The notes under the pieces: generated by a model | What the model saw: only the letters and a program-made list of their open reading frames with translations | Databases searched by the model: none | What the model was told of the DNA's origin: nothing | From: Streptomyces sp. QL37 | GTDB lineage: Bacteria; Actinomycetota; Actinomycetes; Streptomycetales; Streptomycetaceae | Length of the DNA stretch: 64,000 nt | Assembly: GCF_002941025.1 (NCBI RefSeq) | Contig: NZ_PTJS01000001.1 | Location: 3,038,001 to 3,102,000, forward strand | Direction of reading: 5' to 3' | Shown here: positions 32,525-40,459 of the stretch, in pieces | Layout: each line of letters begins with the position of its first letter | Position numbering within the stretch: position 1 is the stretch's first letter | Program-made: the position numbers and the translations under genes

Positions 32525-33991
32525 ATGACGCACATATCGGAGGCCGGTCCCTGGGTGCTGGCGCTGGCCATGACGGCCGTCGCCCTCACCCTGGCGCTCC
32601 TCCACCTCCGCATGCGCCGGTCGAACGCGGCACTGCGCGCCGAGGTTCGTAACGAAGCGCGGGCCGCGGCCGGCAAGTACCAGGCGCTGGAGGCCAACGC
32701 GCGGTCCAGCGCACAGGCGGCGGCCGCCGCCTCGGAGACCCGCTACCAGTCCATGGAGACCGCTCTTCTCGCCGAGGTGCGGGACGCCGAGCACGCCAGA
32801 CTCGACGCCGAGCAGCAGAGCGGCCGGACAGTCGGGGAGCTGGCGCACTTCGTCGACACCCGGCTGCCGGCCCTCGTCACACACCTGAGACACCGTCATG
32901 TCCCGGTCCCCGGAACGAAGGACCCGGCGCTCACCCACACCGAGATCGGGGCCCTCCTGGAACGGGCCCTGAATCAGGTCGCGCAGGTCATCGTGGACAC
33001 CGAACAGCGGGTCGACGCCGGCGCCCAGGCCGTGCTCCGGGCCACCACGGCCGAGATCCAGGCCAAGTCCTACCGCCTCCAGGAGATGATCGAGGAGGCG
33101 CAGTTCACCTTCGACGATCCGGAGATCGCGAAGCGGCTGGTGTCGATGGACCGCACGAACGAGGAGAATCTCCGGCAGATCCAGGCGACCGGAGTGCTCT
33201 GCGGGGCGTGGCCGGGGCTGACGCGGGACGACTCCCACCTGGGTGACATCGTTGCCGGAGCCCAGTCCCGCATCGCGGGCTACCAGCGCGTCCAGATCAC
33301 CAGCCAGCTCTCCGACCCGGTCGGGGTGGTGGCCCGGGCGGTGGAGCCGCTCGCCGTGATCGTCGCCGAGCTGCTCTCCAACGCGGTGCACCACACTCCT
33401 CAGGGCACGCGTCCCGTCGACGTGAGCCTGCATCAGGTGCAGGCGGGGGCGTGCGTCGTGATCGACGACCCCGGCGTGGGCATGACGGACGAGGAGCGTG
33501 AGTTCGCCGCCCGCATGCTGTCCAGTCAGCAAGGCGTCCTGCTGACCCATCTGGGAGATCCGCCGCGTGCGGGGTTCGCCACGATAGGCCGTCTTGTGCA
33601 GCAGTTCGGATTCACCGTCACGGTGGACAAGCCCTCGTCGTACGGCGGCGTCCGAGCCGTGGCGTTCATTCCCGATCACCTGCTGATGCTGATGGATGAG
33701 GTGGCCCAGCCCATGTCGGCCATGTCCCCCGCCCTGCGCAAGCCGGAGCCGCCCAGGCAGGAGAGCCCCGCGCCGTCACCGGCCGCCGGGCCCGCCGGCG
33801 CGATCGAACTGCCGCGGCGGCGACGCCAGCGGGCCGCTCAGGACACGGACCGGCCCGCTCAGCAGGGCCCTGACCCGGCTCCCGCGATCAGCCCTGACCA
33901 GGCGGCCCAGACGTGGGGCGCCTGGCAGACCGGCACCATGCGCGGATTCGAGGACGCGCACACCGACCAGGAAGAAGGCACGCAGCCATGA
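32525..33991 (+). CDS. cvnA: Conservon sensor-like ATP-binding protein CvnA
   Basis: 488 aa. One membrane helix at residues about 7-29 (W-V-L-A-L-A-M-T-A-V-A-L-T-L), a long coiled-coil-forming stretch (about 32-210), then a GHKL-type ATPase domain with the N-box A-E-L-L-S-N-A-V-H-H-T, G-box D-D-P-G-V-G-M-T and L-V-Q-Q-F-G-F-T-V-T. The phospho-acceptor histidine region of true kinases is not evident, as usual for CvnA. A Pro-rich tail follows. It is the first gene of a cvnABCD operon and overlaps cvnB by 4 nt. Conservons are thought to form a membrane complex resembling G-protein-coupled signalling. Confidence 0.9.
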   Translation: MTHISEAGPWVLALAMTAVALTLALLHLRMRRSNAALRAEVRNEARAAAGKYQALEANARSSAQAAAAASETRYQSMETALLAEVRDAEHARLDAEQQSGRTVGELAHFVDTRLPALVTHLRHRHVPVPGTKDPALTHTEIGALLERALNQVAQVIVDTEQRVDAGAQAVLRATTAEIQAKSYRLQEMIEEAQFTFDDPEIAKRLVSMDRTNEENLRQIQATGVLCGAWPGLTRDDSHLGDIVAGAQSRIAGYQRVQITSQLSDPVGVVARAVEPLAVIVAELLSNAVHHTPQGTRPVDVSLHQVQAGACVVIDDPGVGMTDEEREFAARMLSSQQGVLLTHLGDPPRAGFATIGRLVQQFGFTVTVDKPSSYGGVRAVAFIPDHLLMLMDEVAQPMSAMSPALRKPEPPRQESPAPSPAAGPAGAIELPRRRRQRAAQDTDRPAQQGPDPAPAISPDQAAQTWGAWQTGTMRGFEDAHTDQEEGTQP

Positions 33992-34410
33992 CCGTCGTTC
34001 CCAAGCGCCCCCTTCTCAGGGACATGTCCTGGGTGCTCACCCCGCTTCTGGAGGTGCCGGGGGTCGTGCACGCCTTGGTCCTGTCCGGAGACGGGATGAT
34101 CCAGGGCGCCACCCAGGCCCTCACCCGGGAGGCCGGGGAGGGCGCCTCCGCCATGGCGTCGGCCGTCCAGGGGGCATGCAAGGAGCTGGTCAGGAAACTG
34201 GCGGGGCAGGAGGAGAGCCCCGTACTGCACCAGGTGGTGGTGAGCACGAACTACGGGTTCGCCTTCCTGATCCCCGCGGGCGACAACACGGTCATGGCGG
34301 TCTTCGCGCAGCCGACCGTGGACATGGGCGTCATCGCCCACGCCATGCAGGTGCAGGTCTCGAAGCTCGGCGACAAGGTGATGAACTCACCTGCTCGGGC
34401 CCGGGGATGA
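33988..34410 (+). CDS. cvnB: Roadblock/LC7 domain protein CvnB
   Basis: 140 aa, ATG overlapping the cvnA stop. The roadblock/LC7 fold is recognisable from D-M-S-W-V-L-T-P-L-L-E-V-P-G-V-V-H-A-L-V-L-S-G-D-G near the N-terminus, the helix around A-S-A-M-A-S-A-V-Q, and F-A-F-L-I-P-A-G-D-N-T-V-M-A-V-F. Such proteins regulate small GTPases, here CvnD. The stop overlaps the cvnC start (ATGA). Confidence 0.93.
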   Translation: MTVVPKRPLLRDMSWVLTPLLEVPGVVHALVLSGDGMIQGATQALTREAGEGASAMASAVQGACKELVRKLAGQEESPVLHQVVVSTNYGFAFLIPAGDNTVMAVFAQPTVDMGVIAHAMQVQVSKLGDKVMNSPARARG

Positions 34411-34757
34411 CGCCGGCGCCCCGCCGGCGGCTCGTGCCGTCGTTCCTCGCCACCGACAGCGTCCAGCCGACGCGCAACACGCTGGACCGTCTGACCCTGC
34501 TGTCGTCCACCGGCGTCACCGCCGCGGACGACCTGACGCACGCGCAGCGCCGGCTGGTCGAGCTCCTCCGGGGCGGGCCGCTGGCGCTGGTCGAGGTCGC
34601 CGCACGCCTCGTGCTGCCGGTGAGCCTGGTCCGCGTCCTCGTCGCGGATCTCGTCGACAGTTCGCACCTGCACGCCCGCGCCCCCATCCCCGAAGCGAAG
34701 GCGCACGACCCCCAGCTGCTAGAGAAGGTGCTCGATGGACTCCGCAGTATCCGATAA
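34407..34757 (+). CDS. cvnC: DUF742 protein CvnC
   Basis: 116 aa starting M-T-P-A-P-R-R-R-L-V-P-S-F. The DUF742 domain is a winged-helix-like fold: L-T-L-L-S-S-T-G-V in place of the usual L-x-x-L, then A-Q-R-R-L-V-E-L-L-R-G-G-P-L-A-L-V-E-V-A-A-R-L-V-L-P-V-S-L-V-R-V-L-V-x-D-L. It is expected to bind CvnD and/or CvnB. The 3' end overlaps the cvnD start by 23 nt. Confidence 0.92.
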   Translation: MTPAPRRRLVPSFLATDSVQPTRNTLDRLTLLSSTGVTAADDLTHAQRRLVELLRGGPLALVEVAARLVLPVSLVRVLVADLVDSSHLHARAPIPEAKAHDPQLLEKVLDGLRSIR

Positions 34758-35334
34758 CACCTTCCTCGACAGCGACGAGCAGACGCTGGTGAAGATCGTG
34801 GTGACCGGACCCTTCGGCGTCGGCAAGACGACGCTGATCAACACGCTCTCCGAGACCGCGCCGCTGCACACCGAGGAGGTCATGACCCAGGCCGGAGCGG
34901 CGGCCGACGATCTCGCCGGTGTGCGGGACAAGGCCACCACCACGGTCGCCATCGACTTCGGCCGCAGGACGCTCCCCGGTGACCTCGTCCTCTACCTGTT
35001 CGGCACTCCCGGCCAGAAGAGGTTCAAGCCGCTCTGGGAGGACATCGCGCGCGGCGCCCTGGGCGCGGTGGTTCTGGTGGACACCCGGCGTCTCGACGAC
35101 TCGTTCGACGTCATCGACATGATCGAGCAGCAGGGTCTGTCCTACGCCGTGGCCGTCAACAACTTCCCCGACTCGCCCGGCTACCCGCCCGAGGTGCTCC
35201 GCGACCACCTGGACCTGGAGCCGCACACCCCGCTGGTCGTCTGCGACGCCCGCGAGACGACGTCGGCCGTGGACGTGCTGATCGCTCTGGTGACCCATCT
35301 GCTCACCGCCCACCCCGTCCTGGAAGCCTCATGA
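34735..35334 (+). CDS. cvnD: Conservon GTPase CvnD
   Basis: 199 aa. P-loop G-P-F-G-V-G-K-T-T at residues 25-33. G2/G3 region T-T-T-V-A-I-D-F-G and L-F-G-T-P-G-Q-K-R-F, where the DxxG of Ras-like proteins is replaced by G-T-P-G-Q, typical of the MglA/Cvn type. G4 is V-N-N-F-P-D. It is the G-protein component of the conservon. Its stop overlaps the first P450 gene's ATG by 4 nt, placing the P450s under the same translation unit. Confidence 0.93.
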   Translation: MDSAVSDNTFLDSDEQTLVKIVVTGPFGVGKTTLINTLSETAPLHTEEVMTQAGAAADDLAGVRDKATTTVAIDFGRRTLPGDLVLYLFGTPGQKRFKPLWEDIARGALGAVVLVDTRRLDDSFDVIDMIEQQGLSYAVAVNNFPDSPGYPPEVLRDHLDLEPHTPLVVCDARETTSAVDVLIALVTHLLTAHPVLEAS

Positions 35335-36650
35335 GCACCTATCTGCCCCTGGCCGTCCCCCTGTACGGACCGGACTTCGCCGCGGACCCCGGGCGCGTCT
35401 ACGCCCGCCTGCGCGCGTTCGGGCCGGTCGCCCCCGTCGAGGTGTCCCCGGGCGTCAGCGGCTATCTCGTCACCGACCGCGACGCCGCTCTCGCCGTACT
35501 CAACGACCCCGAGGTCTGGTCGAAGGACCCGCGGGTCTGGGAGAGCGGGCTCCCGGCCGACTCACCGGTGAAGCCGATGATGGGGTGGCGGCCCAACGCC
35601 CTGTTCAACGACGGCGCCGAGCACCGCCGCTACCGGTCGGTCATCACCGACAGCTTCAGCCGGATCGAGCCGCACGACCTGCGCCGCCAGGTCGCGGAGA
35701 TCGCGGACGGTCTGATCCGGGACTTCGCCGGCACGGGCGAGGTCGACCTCGTCGGCCAGTACGCCCGCCCGTTGCCGCTGGTGCTGTTCAACGCGATGTT
35801 CGGCATGCCGCCCGAGGACGGCCCCCGCCTGGTGGCGGCCATGGGCGGCCTGTTCGAATCCGAACCCGAGACCGCGATCAAGGCGAACGAGGACTTCGGC
35901 CGGTACATGGAGGAGCTCATCGCGCTCAAGGTGCAGCAGCGCGGCGAGGACCTGACGAGCTGGTTCATGGACCACCCCGCCGGTCTGGCGCCGGAGGAAC
36001 TCGCCCACCAGGTGATCCTCACGATGGCCGCCGGGCAGGAGCCGACCACCAACCTGATCTCGAACGCGCTGTCGCGCATGCTGTCCAACCCGGACTACTA
36101 CAGCAGCCTGTCCAACGGTGCCCGCACCGCCCGCGACGCCATCAACGACGTGCTGCGCCACGAGCCGCCGATGGCGAACTACAGCGCGCACTACCCGCGG
36201 CGCAACATGCAGATCGGCAGCACCTGGATCCCCGCCGACAGCCTCGTGCTCATCTCGTACCACGCGGCCAACACCACCCCGGACGGCCACGAGGGCGGCG
36301 AGCGCACCGACGGCGGCGCACACCTCGCCTGGTCCTCCGGTCCGCACGCCTGCCCCGTCAAGCAGCCCGCCCTGCTCATCGCGATCACCGCGATCGAGAG
36401 GCTCACCAGCCACCTCGGGGACCTGGAACTCGCGGTGCCCCGCGAGAGCCTGCAATGGCGCCCCGGCCCCTTCCACCGCGCACTGGCACACCTCCCGGCC
36501 CGCTTCGGTCCCATCACGCCGCAGAAAACTGGAGTCACCCCATGGAGCAGCCCCTCGTCCTCGACCCCGCCGGCCGGGACATCCACGGAGAGTCCGCTCT
36601 CCTCCGCGAGCGCGGACCGGCGACCCGGGTCGTACTCCCCGGCGACATAG
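35331..36650 (+). CDS. cvnE: Conservon-associated cytochrome P450 (CvnE, CYP157-like)
   Basis: 439 aa as read. It has the P450 order: helix C W-R-P-N, helix I A-G-Q-E-P-T-T-N, heme loop W-S-S-G-P-H-A-C-P-V-K with Cys341. Two motifs are unusual: the K-helix ExxR reads D-V-L-R (Asp273-Arg276), and the heme loop has W for the leading F and V after the usual C-x position. Degenerate ExxR is known in CYP157 family members of conservons. The last 36 codons overlap the next P450 gene out of frame by 109 nt and look like frame overrun. The substrate is unknown. Confidence 0.85.
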   Translation: MSTYLPLAVPLYGPDFAADPGRVYARLRAFGPVAPVEVSPGVSGYLVTDRDAALAVLNDPEVWSKDPRVWESGLPADSPVKPMMGWRPNALFNDGAEHRRYRSVITDSFSRIEPHDLRRQVAEIADGLIRDFAGTGEVDLVGQYARPLPLVLFNAMFGMPPEDGPRLVAAMGGLFESEPETAIKANEDFGRYMEELIALKVQQRGEDLTSWFMDHPAGLAPEELAHQVILTMAAGQEPTTNLISNALSRMLSNPDYYSSLSNGARTARDAINDVLRHEPPMANYSAHYPRRNMQIGSTWIPADSLVLISYHAANTTPDGHEGGERTDGGAHLAWSSGPHACPVKQPALLIAITAIERLTSHLGDLELAVPRESLQWRPGPFHRALAHLPARFGPITPQKTGVTPWSSPSSSTPPAGTSTESPLSSASADRRPGSYSPAT

Positions 36651-37765
36651 ACGCCTGGGCCGTCACCAGCCACTCGCTCCTCAAGGAGCTCCTGACCGAC
36701 GACCGCGTGACCAAGGACCCCCGGTGCTGGAGCGCCTGGCAGCGCGGCGAGATCACCCCGGACATGTGGGTCTACACCTGGGTGGCGGTCTCCAACATGT
36801 TCACCGCCGCGGGGCAGGACCACCGGCGCCTGCGCAAACTCGTCACCCCCGCCTTCACCGCCCGCCGCATCGAAGCTCTGAAGCCCGTCGTCCAGGGGAT
36901 CGCCGATCAGCTGCTGGACGACATGGCACGCTCCTCCGACGGCAAGGTGGACCTGCGCGGCTCGTACGCCCACCCGTTGCCCATGCAGGTCATCTGCCAT
37001 CTGTTCGGGCTCCCTGAGGAACTCCGGCCGCGCATGGCCCAGTTGGTCGAGAAGGTCTTCGACACGACCATCGAGGACGCCGCGTCGAACTTCGCCGAGC
37101 TCCAGCAGATGCTGACCGGCCTCATCGCGAGCAAGCGGCAGGACCCCGGGGACGACCTGACCAGCGTCCTGATCGCCACCCGCGACGACGACGGCACACG
37201 TCTGAGCGAGGCCGAGCTGACCGACACACTGCTGCTCATCATCAGCGCCGGCTTCGAGACGACCGTCAACCTCATCGGCAACGCCGTCCGCGCCCTGCTG
37301 GAACACCCCGAGCAGCGCCGGCAGGTCACCGAGGCCGGTGCGAAGCGCTGGAACGACGTCGTCGAGGAGACCCTGCGCTGGGAGCCGAGCGTGGCCCATC
37401 TGCCCCTGCGCTACGCCGTCGAGGACATCGACCTCCCGGACGGTCAGCGCATCGCCCAGGGGGAAGCCATCCTCGCGTCCTACGCCGCGGCGGGCCGGGA
37501 GCCGGCCCAGCACGGCCCGGACGCCGACCGGTTCGACATCGACCGGTTCGGCCGGGAGCACCTGGCCTTCGGCTACGGCGTCCACTTCTGCCTCGGGGCC
37601 CCGCTGGCGCGCCTGGAAGCCGATGTGGCGCTGACCACCCTGTTCGCCCGGTACCCGGACCTCTCCCTGGCGTCCCCGGCCGCGGAGCTGCCCGCCGTCG
37701 AGTCGTTCATCGTCAACGGCGCTCAGCGCATCGACGTCACCCTGGGCCGCCCCACCCCGGCCTGA
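36542..37765 (+). CDS. cvnF: Conservon-associated cytochrome P450 (CvnF, CYP154-like)
   Basis: 407 aa, starting M-E-Q-P-L-V-L-D-P-A-G. Canonical P450 features: helix C near G-Q-D-H-R-R-L-R, helix I S-A-G-F-E-T-T-V-N, K-helix E-T-L-R, heme loop F-G-Y-G-V-H-F-C-L-G with Cys350, followed by A-P-L-A-R-L-E. Soluble class I bacterial type; it needs ferredoxin and reductase from elsewhere, as none is encoded here. The start lies inside the end of the first P450 gene in another frame. Paired with the CYP157-like gene as in cvn loci of S. coelicolor. Confidence 0.93.
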   Translation: MEQPLVLDPAGRDIHGESALLRERGPATRVVLPGDIDAWAVTSHSLLKELLTDDRVTKDPRCWSAWQRGEITPDMWVYTWVAVSNMFTAAGQDHRRLRKLVTPAFTARRIEALKPVVQGIADQLLDDMARSSDGKVDLRGSYAHPLPMQVICHLFGLPEELRPRMAQLVEKVFDTTIEDAASNFAELQQMLTGLIASKRQDPGDDLTSVLIATRDDDGTRLSEAELTDTLLLIISAGFETTVNLIGNAVRALLEHPEQRRQVTEAGAKRWNDVVEETLRWEPSVAHLPLRYAVEDIDLPDGQRIAQGEAILASYAAAGREPAQHGPDADRFDIDRFGREHLAFGYGVHFCLGAPLARLEADVALTTLFARYPDLSLASPAAELPAVESFIVNGAQRIDVTLGRPTPA

Positions 37766-37787
37766 GAGCCGGAGGGCCGAGGAGGCC

Positions 37788-37828
37788 GGGCCCGGCCGGG
37801 TCCGGCCGTCCGCCGGCCGGCCGGGCCC
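37788..37828. terminator. Strong GC stem-loop between convergent cvnF and phosphatase genes
   Basis: GGGCCCGGCCGG (37788-37799) is perfectly complementary to CCGGCCGGGCCC (37817-37828) with a 17-nt loop. It lies between convergent genes and can serve both directions. Confidence 0.75.
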
Positions 37829-37841
37829 GCTCCCGCCGTCG

Positions 37842-38639
37842 TCACCCCCGGTCGTCGGCGGGGAGCAGCCCGGCCGCGTCCAGCAGGTAGTCGGTCATCG
37901 GGTCGTAGTAGCGCGGGTCGGTGACGTGGTCGTCGAGGGGCACGGTGACCTGGAGCGTGCCCTCCGCCTCGCCCAGGAAGAGCGCGGGGTCGTTGCAGTC
38001 GGCGTAACCGATCGAGTCGATCCCGCGCTGCCCCGCGCACCCGGCCCAGCCGTGGTCCGCCACGACCAGGTCGGGCAGCGGCCGGCCCTCGCGCTCCAGG
38101 CCGTCCAGGATGGCGGCCATCGGGACCGGTGAGTGCGTGTGCCAGAGGGTCGCGCCGCGCTCCAGGACCGCGACGTCGGCGAACTGGAAGACCATCCCCT
38201 CGTCCGCCATCAGGCCGCCGGGGATCCGTACGATCTCGCATCCGGCGGCCCGCAGGGCGTCCGCGGTCTGCCGGTGCACATCGAGCAGCCCGCCCGGGTG
38301 GCCGGTGGCGAACAGCACCCGCTCCCCGTCGGCCGCCGCCTTCCGCAGCCGTGCGGCCATCCGGTCGAGGGCGTCGACCGTCAGCTCGGGGTCGATGGTG
38401 TCCTGGCCCTGGCGGTGCTCCGGGTCGTCGTTGACACCGCATCTCTCGGCCATCACGGCGAGGACGTCCTGCTCGTCGGTCCACCGGTCACCGAGCTCCA
38501 GCCCCAGCCAGAAATGGCGGTTGCCGTTGGCGAGCTGGCGGTAGTGGGAGAGGTTGTTGTCGCGGGGAGTGGCGACATCGCCCGCGATACGTGTGCGGAC
38601 GAGGTGCTCGACGAGGGCGGCGCGGCTGGGTATCGGCAT
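37842..38639 (-). CDS. Phosphatase-like conserved actinobacterial protein
   Basis: 265 aa from the ATG at 38639 (M-P-I-P-S-R-A-A-L); an upstream extension to 38723 is Arg-rich and rejected. Conserved-looking blocks are T-P-R-D-N-N-L-S-H-Y, W-L-G-L-E-L-G-D-R-W, A-T-G-H-P-G-G-L-L, W-H-T-H-S-P-x-P-M, L-V-V-A-D-H-G-W-A-G and G-Y-A-D-C-N-D-P-A. Streptomyces homologues are named phosphatase, but I see no classical phosphatase signature. The His/Asp-rich motifs (D-H-G-W-A-G, H-T-H-S) could bind metal. Function is therefore tentative. Confidence 0.75.
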   Translation of the reverse strand: MPIPSRAALVEHLVRTRIAGDVATPRDNNLSHYRQLANGNRHFWLGLELGDRWTDEQDVLAVMAERCGVNDDPEHRQGQDTIDPELTVDALDRMAARLRKAAADGERVLFATGHPGGLLDVHRQTADALRAAGCEIVRIPGGLMADEGMVFQFADVAVLERGATLWHTHSPVPMAAILDGLEREGRPLPDLVVADHGWAGCAGQRGIDSIGYADCNDPALFLGEAEGTLQVTVPLDDHVTDPRYYDPMTDYLLDAAGLLPADDRG

Positions 38640-38722
38640 GCACCCATTGTGCCGTCGGCGGCGCGCTGTGTGCCTGGTGTCTCGTACGGCGGGATCCGGC
38701 CACCCCGTGGCGCGCCCCGGCA

Positions 38723-39112
38723 CTAGGCGGCTCCTGCCCCCGTCCGGCCGGCGGGCAGGCGGCCGTCGGCTCGCTGCGGGGCGGCGTCGCGGGTCCTCAC
38801 CGGCCCGGCCCCGCCACGGCCCGCCAGGCGGCAGCCGAGGCAGCCGGGGTGGCCGTGGCGGGCGGCGGGGTCACGGGTCCGCCAGTCCCGCACGCCCTCG
38901 GGCCGGGGCCCGCCGGGCTTGCCCCATCCCGCCAGGTGCAGGGCCCAGCAGGTCAGGGCCGCCAGGGCGAGGACCGCTACGCCGAGCCACAGCACCGCCG
39001 CGGAGGTCAGGACGGCGGCCAGCCCCAGCACCGCGCTGCCCAGGACCCCGATGGCCGTACCGGTCCAGCCGGCCACGGTGTGGCCCAGGTCGTGGTCACC
39101 ATGCGCGCTCAT
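38723..39112 (-). CDS. HGxxPAAW family membrane protein
   Basis: 129 aa starting M-S-A-H-G-D-H-D-L-G-H-T-V-A-G-W-T-G, the family's opening, followed by two membrane helices (about residues 18-37 and 40-60) and W-G-K-P-G-G-P-R. The tail has the C-x-x-C-like H-P-G-C-L-G-C-R-L-A-G-R-G motif that could bind metal or form a disulfide. Length is normal for the family. Function unknown. Confidence 0.8.
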   Translation of the reverse strand: MSAHGDHDLGHTVAGWTGTAIGVLGSAVLGLAAVLTSAAVLWLGVAVLALAALTCWALHLAGWGKPGGPRPEGVRDWRTRDPAARHGHPGCLGCRLAGRGGAGPVRTRDAAPQRADGRLPAGRTGAGAA

Positions 39113-39166
39113 GCCGGCTCCTCGGGGTGTGATAGTTCAGCGACCGGCACAGCACGCGGGCGCCAT

Positions 39167-39190
39167 TAACTCACGAGCTAAGTTACTTAG
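39167..39190. promoter_or_regulatory. MarR operator candidate
   Basis: CTAAGT-T-ACTTAG (39178-39190) is a 13-bp palindrome with 6-bp arms. It interlocks with a TAACT (39167-39171)/AGTTA (39181-39185) pair. It lies 18 nt before the MarR gene, and further copies of CTAAG follow, so it is a likely autoregulatory site. Confidence 0.65.
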
Positions 39191-39208
39191 AGACTAAGGG
39201 GAATTTCG

Positions 39209-39703
39209 GTGGACGGCAAGGAGCGCCCCGAGGTGGCCTACGACGAGATGCTGCGGGCGATGGACCGGCTGATCGCACTGGCACAGTCCGGGCAGCAGGA
39301 CATCGCCGACCGGCTCGGCCTGAACACCACCGACCTGACCTGCGTGGGCTTCCTGATGGAGGCGTCCATCGCCGGGAAGACCCTGGCCGCCGGAGACCTG
39401 GCCGAGCAGGCGCGGCTGACCACCGGGGCGGTGACCGGGGTGCTCAACCGGCTGGAGAAGGCCGGCTACGTGCGCCGCGCGCCCGACCCCGGGGACAGGC
39501 GCCGGGTGCGCGTGGTGATGGACGACGAGGCCCGGGAGCGGATCCTCGCCGTCTACGGTCCGTTCTACGCACGCCTGTGCACACTGGCGGCCGACTACGG
39601 GCCACAGGAGATGGCCGTGCTCGCGGACTGGTTCACCCGGGCGCGGGAGGCCATGCGGACCTCGCTGGAGGAGATCCGGGACGGCGGGGTCGCCGGCGCC
39701 TGA
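39209..39703 (+). CDS. MarR family transcriptional regulator
   Basis: 164 aa, GTG start. The winged helix reads L-A-A-G-D-L-A-E-Q-A-R-L-T-T-G-A-V-T-G-V-L-N-R-L-E-K-A-G-Y-V-R-R, followed by the wing D-P-G-D-R-R-R-V-R-V. The N-terminal helix pair (Y-D-E-M-L-R-A-M-D-R-L-I) forms the dimer interface. It is divergent from the HGxxPAAW gene and may control it or a gene outside this window. The palindrome just upstream suggests autoregulation. Confidence 0.9.
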   Translation: MDGKERPEVAYDEMLRAMDRLIALAQSGQQDIADRLGLNTTDLTCVGFLMEASIAGKTLAAGDLAEQARLTTGAVTGVLNRLEKAGYVRRAPDPGDRRRVRVVMDDEARERILAVYGPFYARLCTLAADYGPQEMAVLADWFTRAREAMRTSLEEIRDGGVAGA

Positions 39704-39727
39704 TCCGCACGGCCCGGAGTGCGGGCG

Positions 39728-40348
39728 TCAGGCCGCGCGGCCCGCCGCCTCGAACGCCCCCCGCGCCAGCCGGTGCAGCAGGGCGGCCGTGGCCGCCCGG
39801 CCCGGGAGTGCTTCGGGGCGGGTCAGGTGGGGGGTGGAGTTCAGCAGGCCGAACACCGCGTGGACGGTGACCCGGGCCTCGTTCTCCGGGAGGGCCGGGT
39901 AGAGGGCGCGTACGGCCTCGACCCAGACCTCCACGTACTGCCGCTGGAGCTGGCGGACACGCCTGCGGTCGGTGTCGCGCAGACGGTCCAGCTCGCGGTC
40001 GTGGAGGGTGATCAGGGGGCGGTCGTCCAGGGCGAAGTCGATGTGGCCCTCGATGAGGGCGTCGAGGAGCGCGTCCGGGGAGCCGTCGCGGGAGGCGCCC
40101 CCCTCCGTGACCCGCAGCTTCCCGCCTGCCAGCAGACGCTCACTGATGCCGACGAGCAGCTCGGCGAGCATCGCGTCCTTGCCGGGGAAGTGCCGGTAGA
40201 GGCCCGGGCCGCTGATACCGACCGCCGCCCCTATCTCGTCGACCCCGACACCGTGGAAACCGCGCTCGGCGAAGAGGCGGGCGGCCTCCCGGAGGATCTG
40301 CTCGCGGCGGGTGGGAGCCGCGACACGGGCGGCGGCATTGGTGCTCAT
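39728..40348 (-). CDS. TetR/AcrR family regulator of the leucine/isovalerate operon
   Basis: 206 aa. The DNA-binding domain has R-R-E-Q-I-L-R-E-A-A-R-L-F-A-E-R-G-F-H-G-V-G-V-D-E-I and I-S-G-P-G-L-Y-R-H-F-P-G-K-D-A-M-L. The C-terminal domain has the all-helical TetR fold with R-D-T-D-R-R-R-V-R-Q-L-Q-R-Q-Y-V-E-V-W. It is divergent from the acyl-CoA carboxylase operon with 111 nt between starts, and twin operators lie between. This matches the TetR gene beside accD1/liu-type operons in Streptomyces, so it very probably represses that operon; the inducer is presumably an acyl-CoA. Confidence 0.88.
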   Translation of the reverse strand: MSTNAAARVAAPTRREQILREAARLFAERGFHGVGVDEIGAAVGISGPGLYRHFPGKDAMLAELLVGISERLLAGGKLRVTEGGASRDGSPDALLDALIEGHIDFALDDRPLITLHDRELDRLRDTDRRRVRQLQRQYVEVWVEAVRALYPALPENEARVTVHAVFGLLNSTPHLTRPEALPGRAATAALLHRLARGAFEAAGRAA

Positions 40349-40371
40349 GAGGATTCATTCTAGACAGGCGG

Positions 40372-40416
40372 GTTAGCGCTCGTTAACCTGAGCACCATGC
40401 GTTAACGCTCATTAAC
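40372..40416. promoter_or_regulatory. Twin TetR operators before the leucine/isovalerate operon
   Basis: GTTAGCGCTCGTTAAC (40372-40387) and GTTAACGCTCATTAAC (40401-40416) share 14 of 16 bases and are spaced 29 bp start to start. Each has GTTA...TAAC dyad ends. They fill the gap between the divergent TetR and accD1 promoters. Confidence 0.8.
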
Positions 40417-40459
40417 TATCGTCCGAACTACTGCGGTACGGGCAAGGGGGCTCGACAGG

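Noticed and set aside
35585..36541. In-frame upstream extension of the second P450 gene
   Set aside because: Lies out of frame within the first P450 gene and is Arg/Pro-rich; the P450 fold starts at the ATG at 36542.
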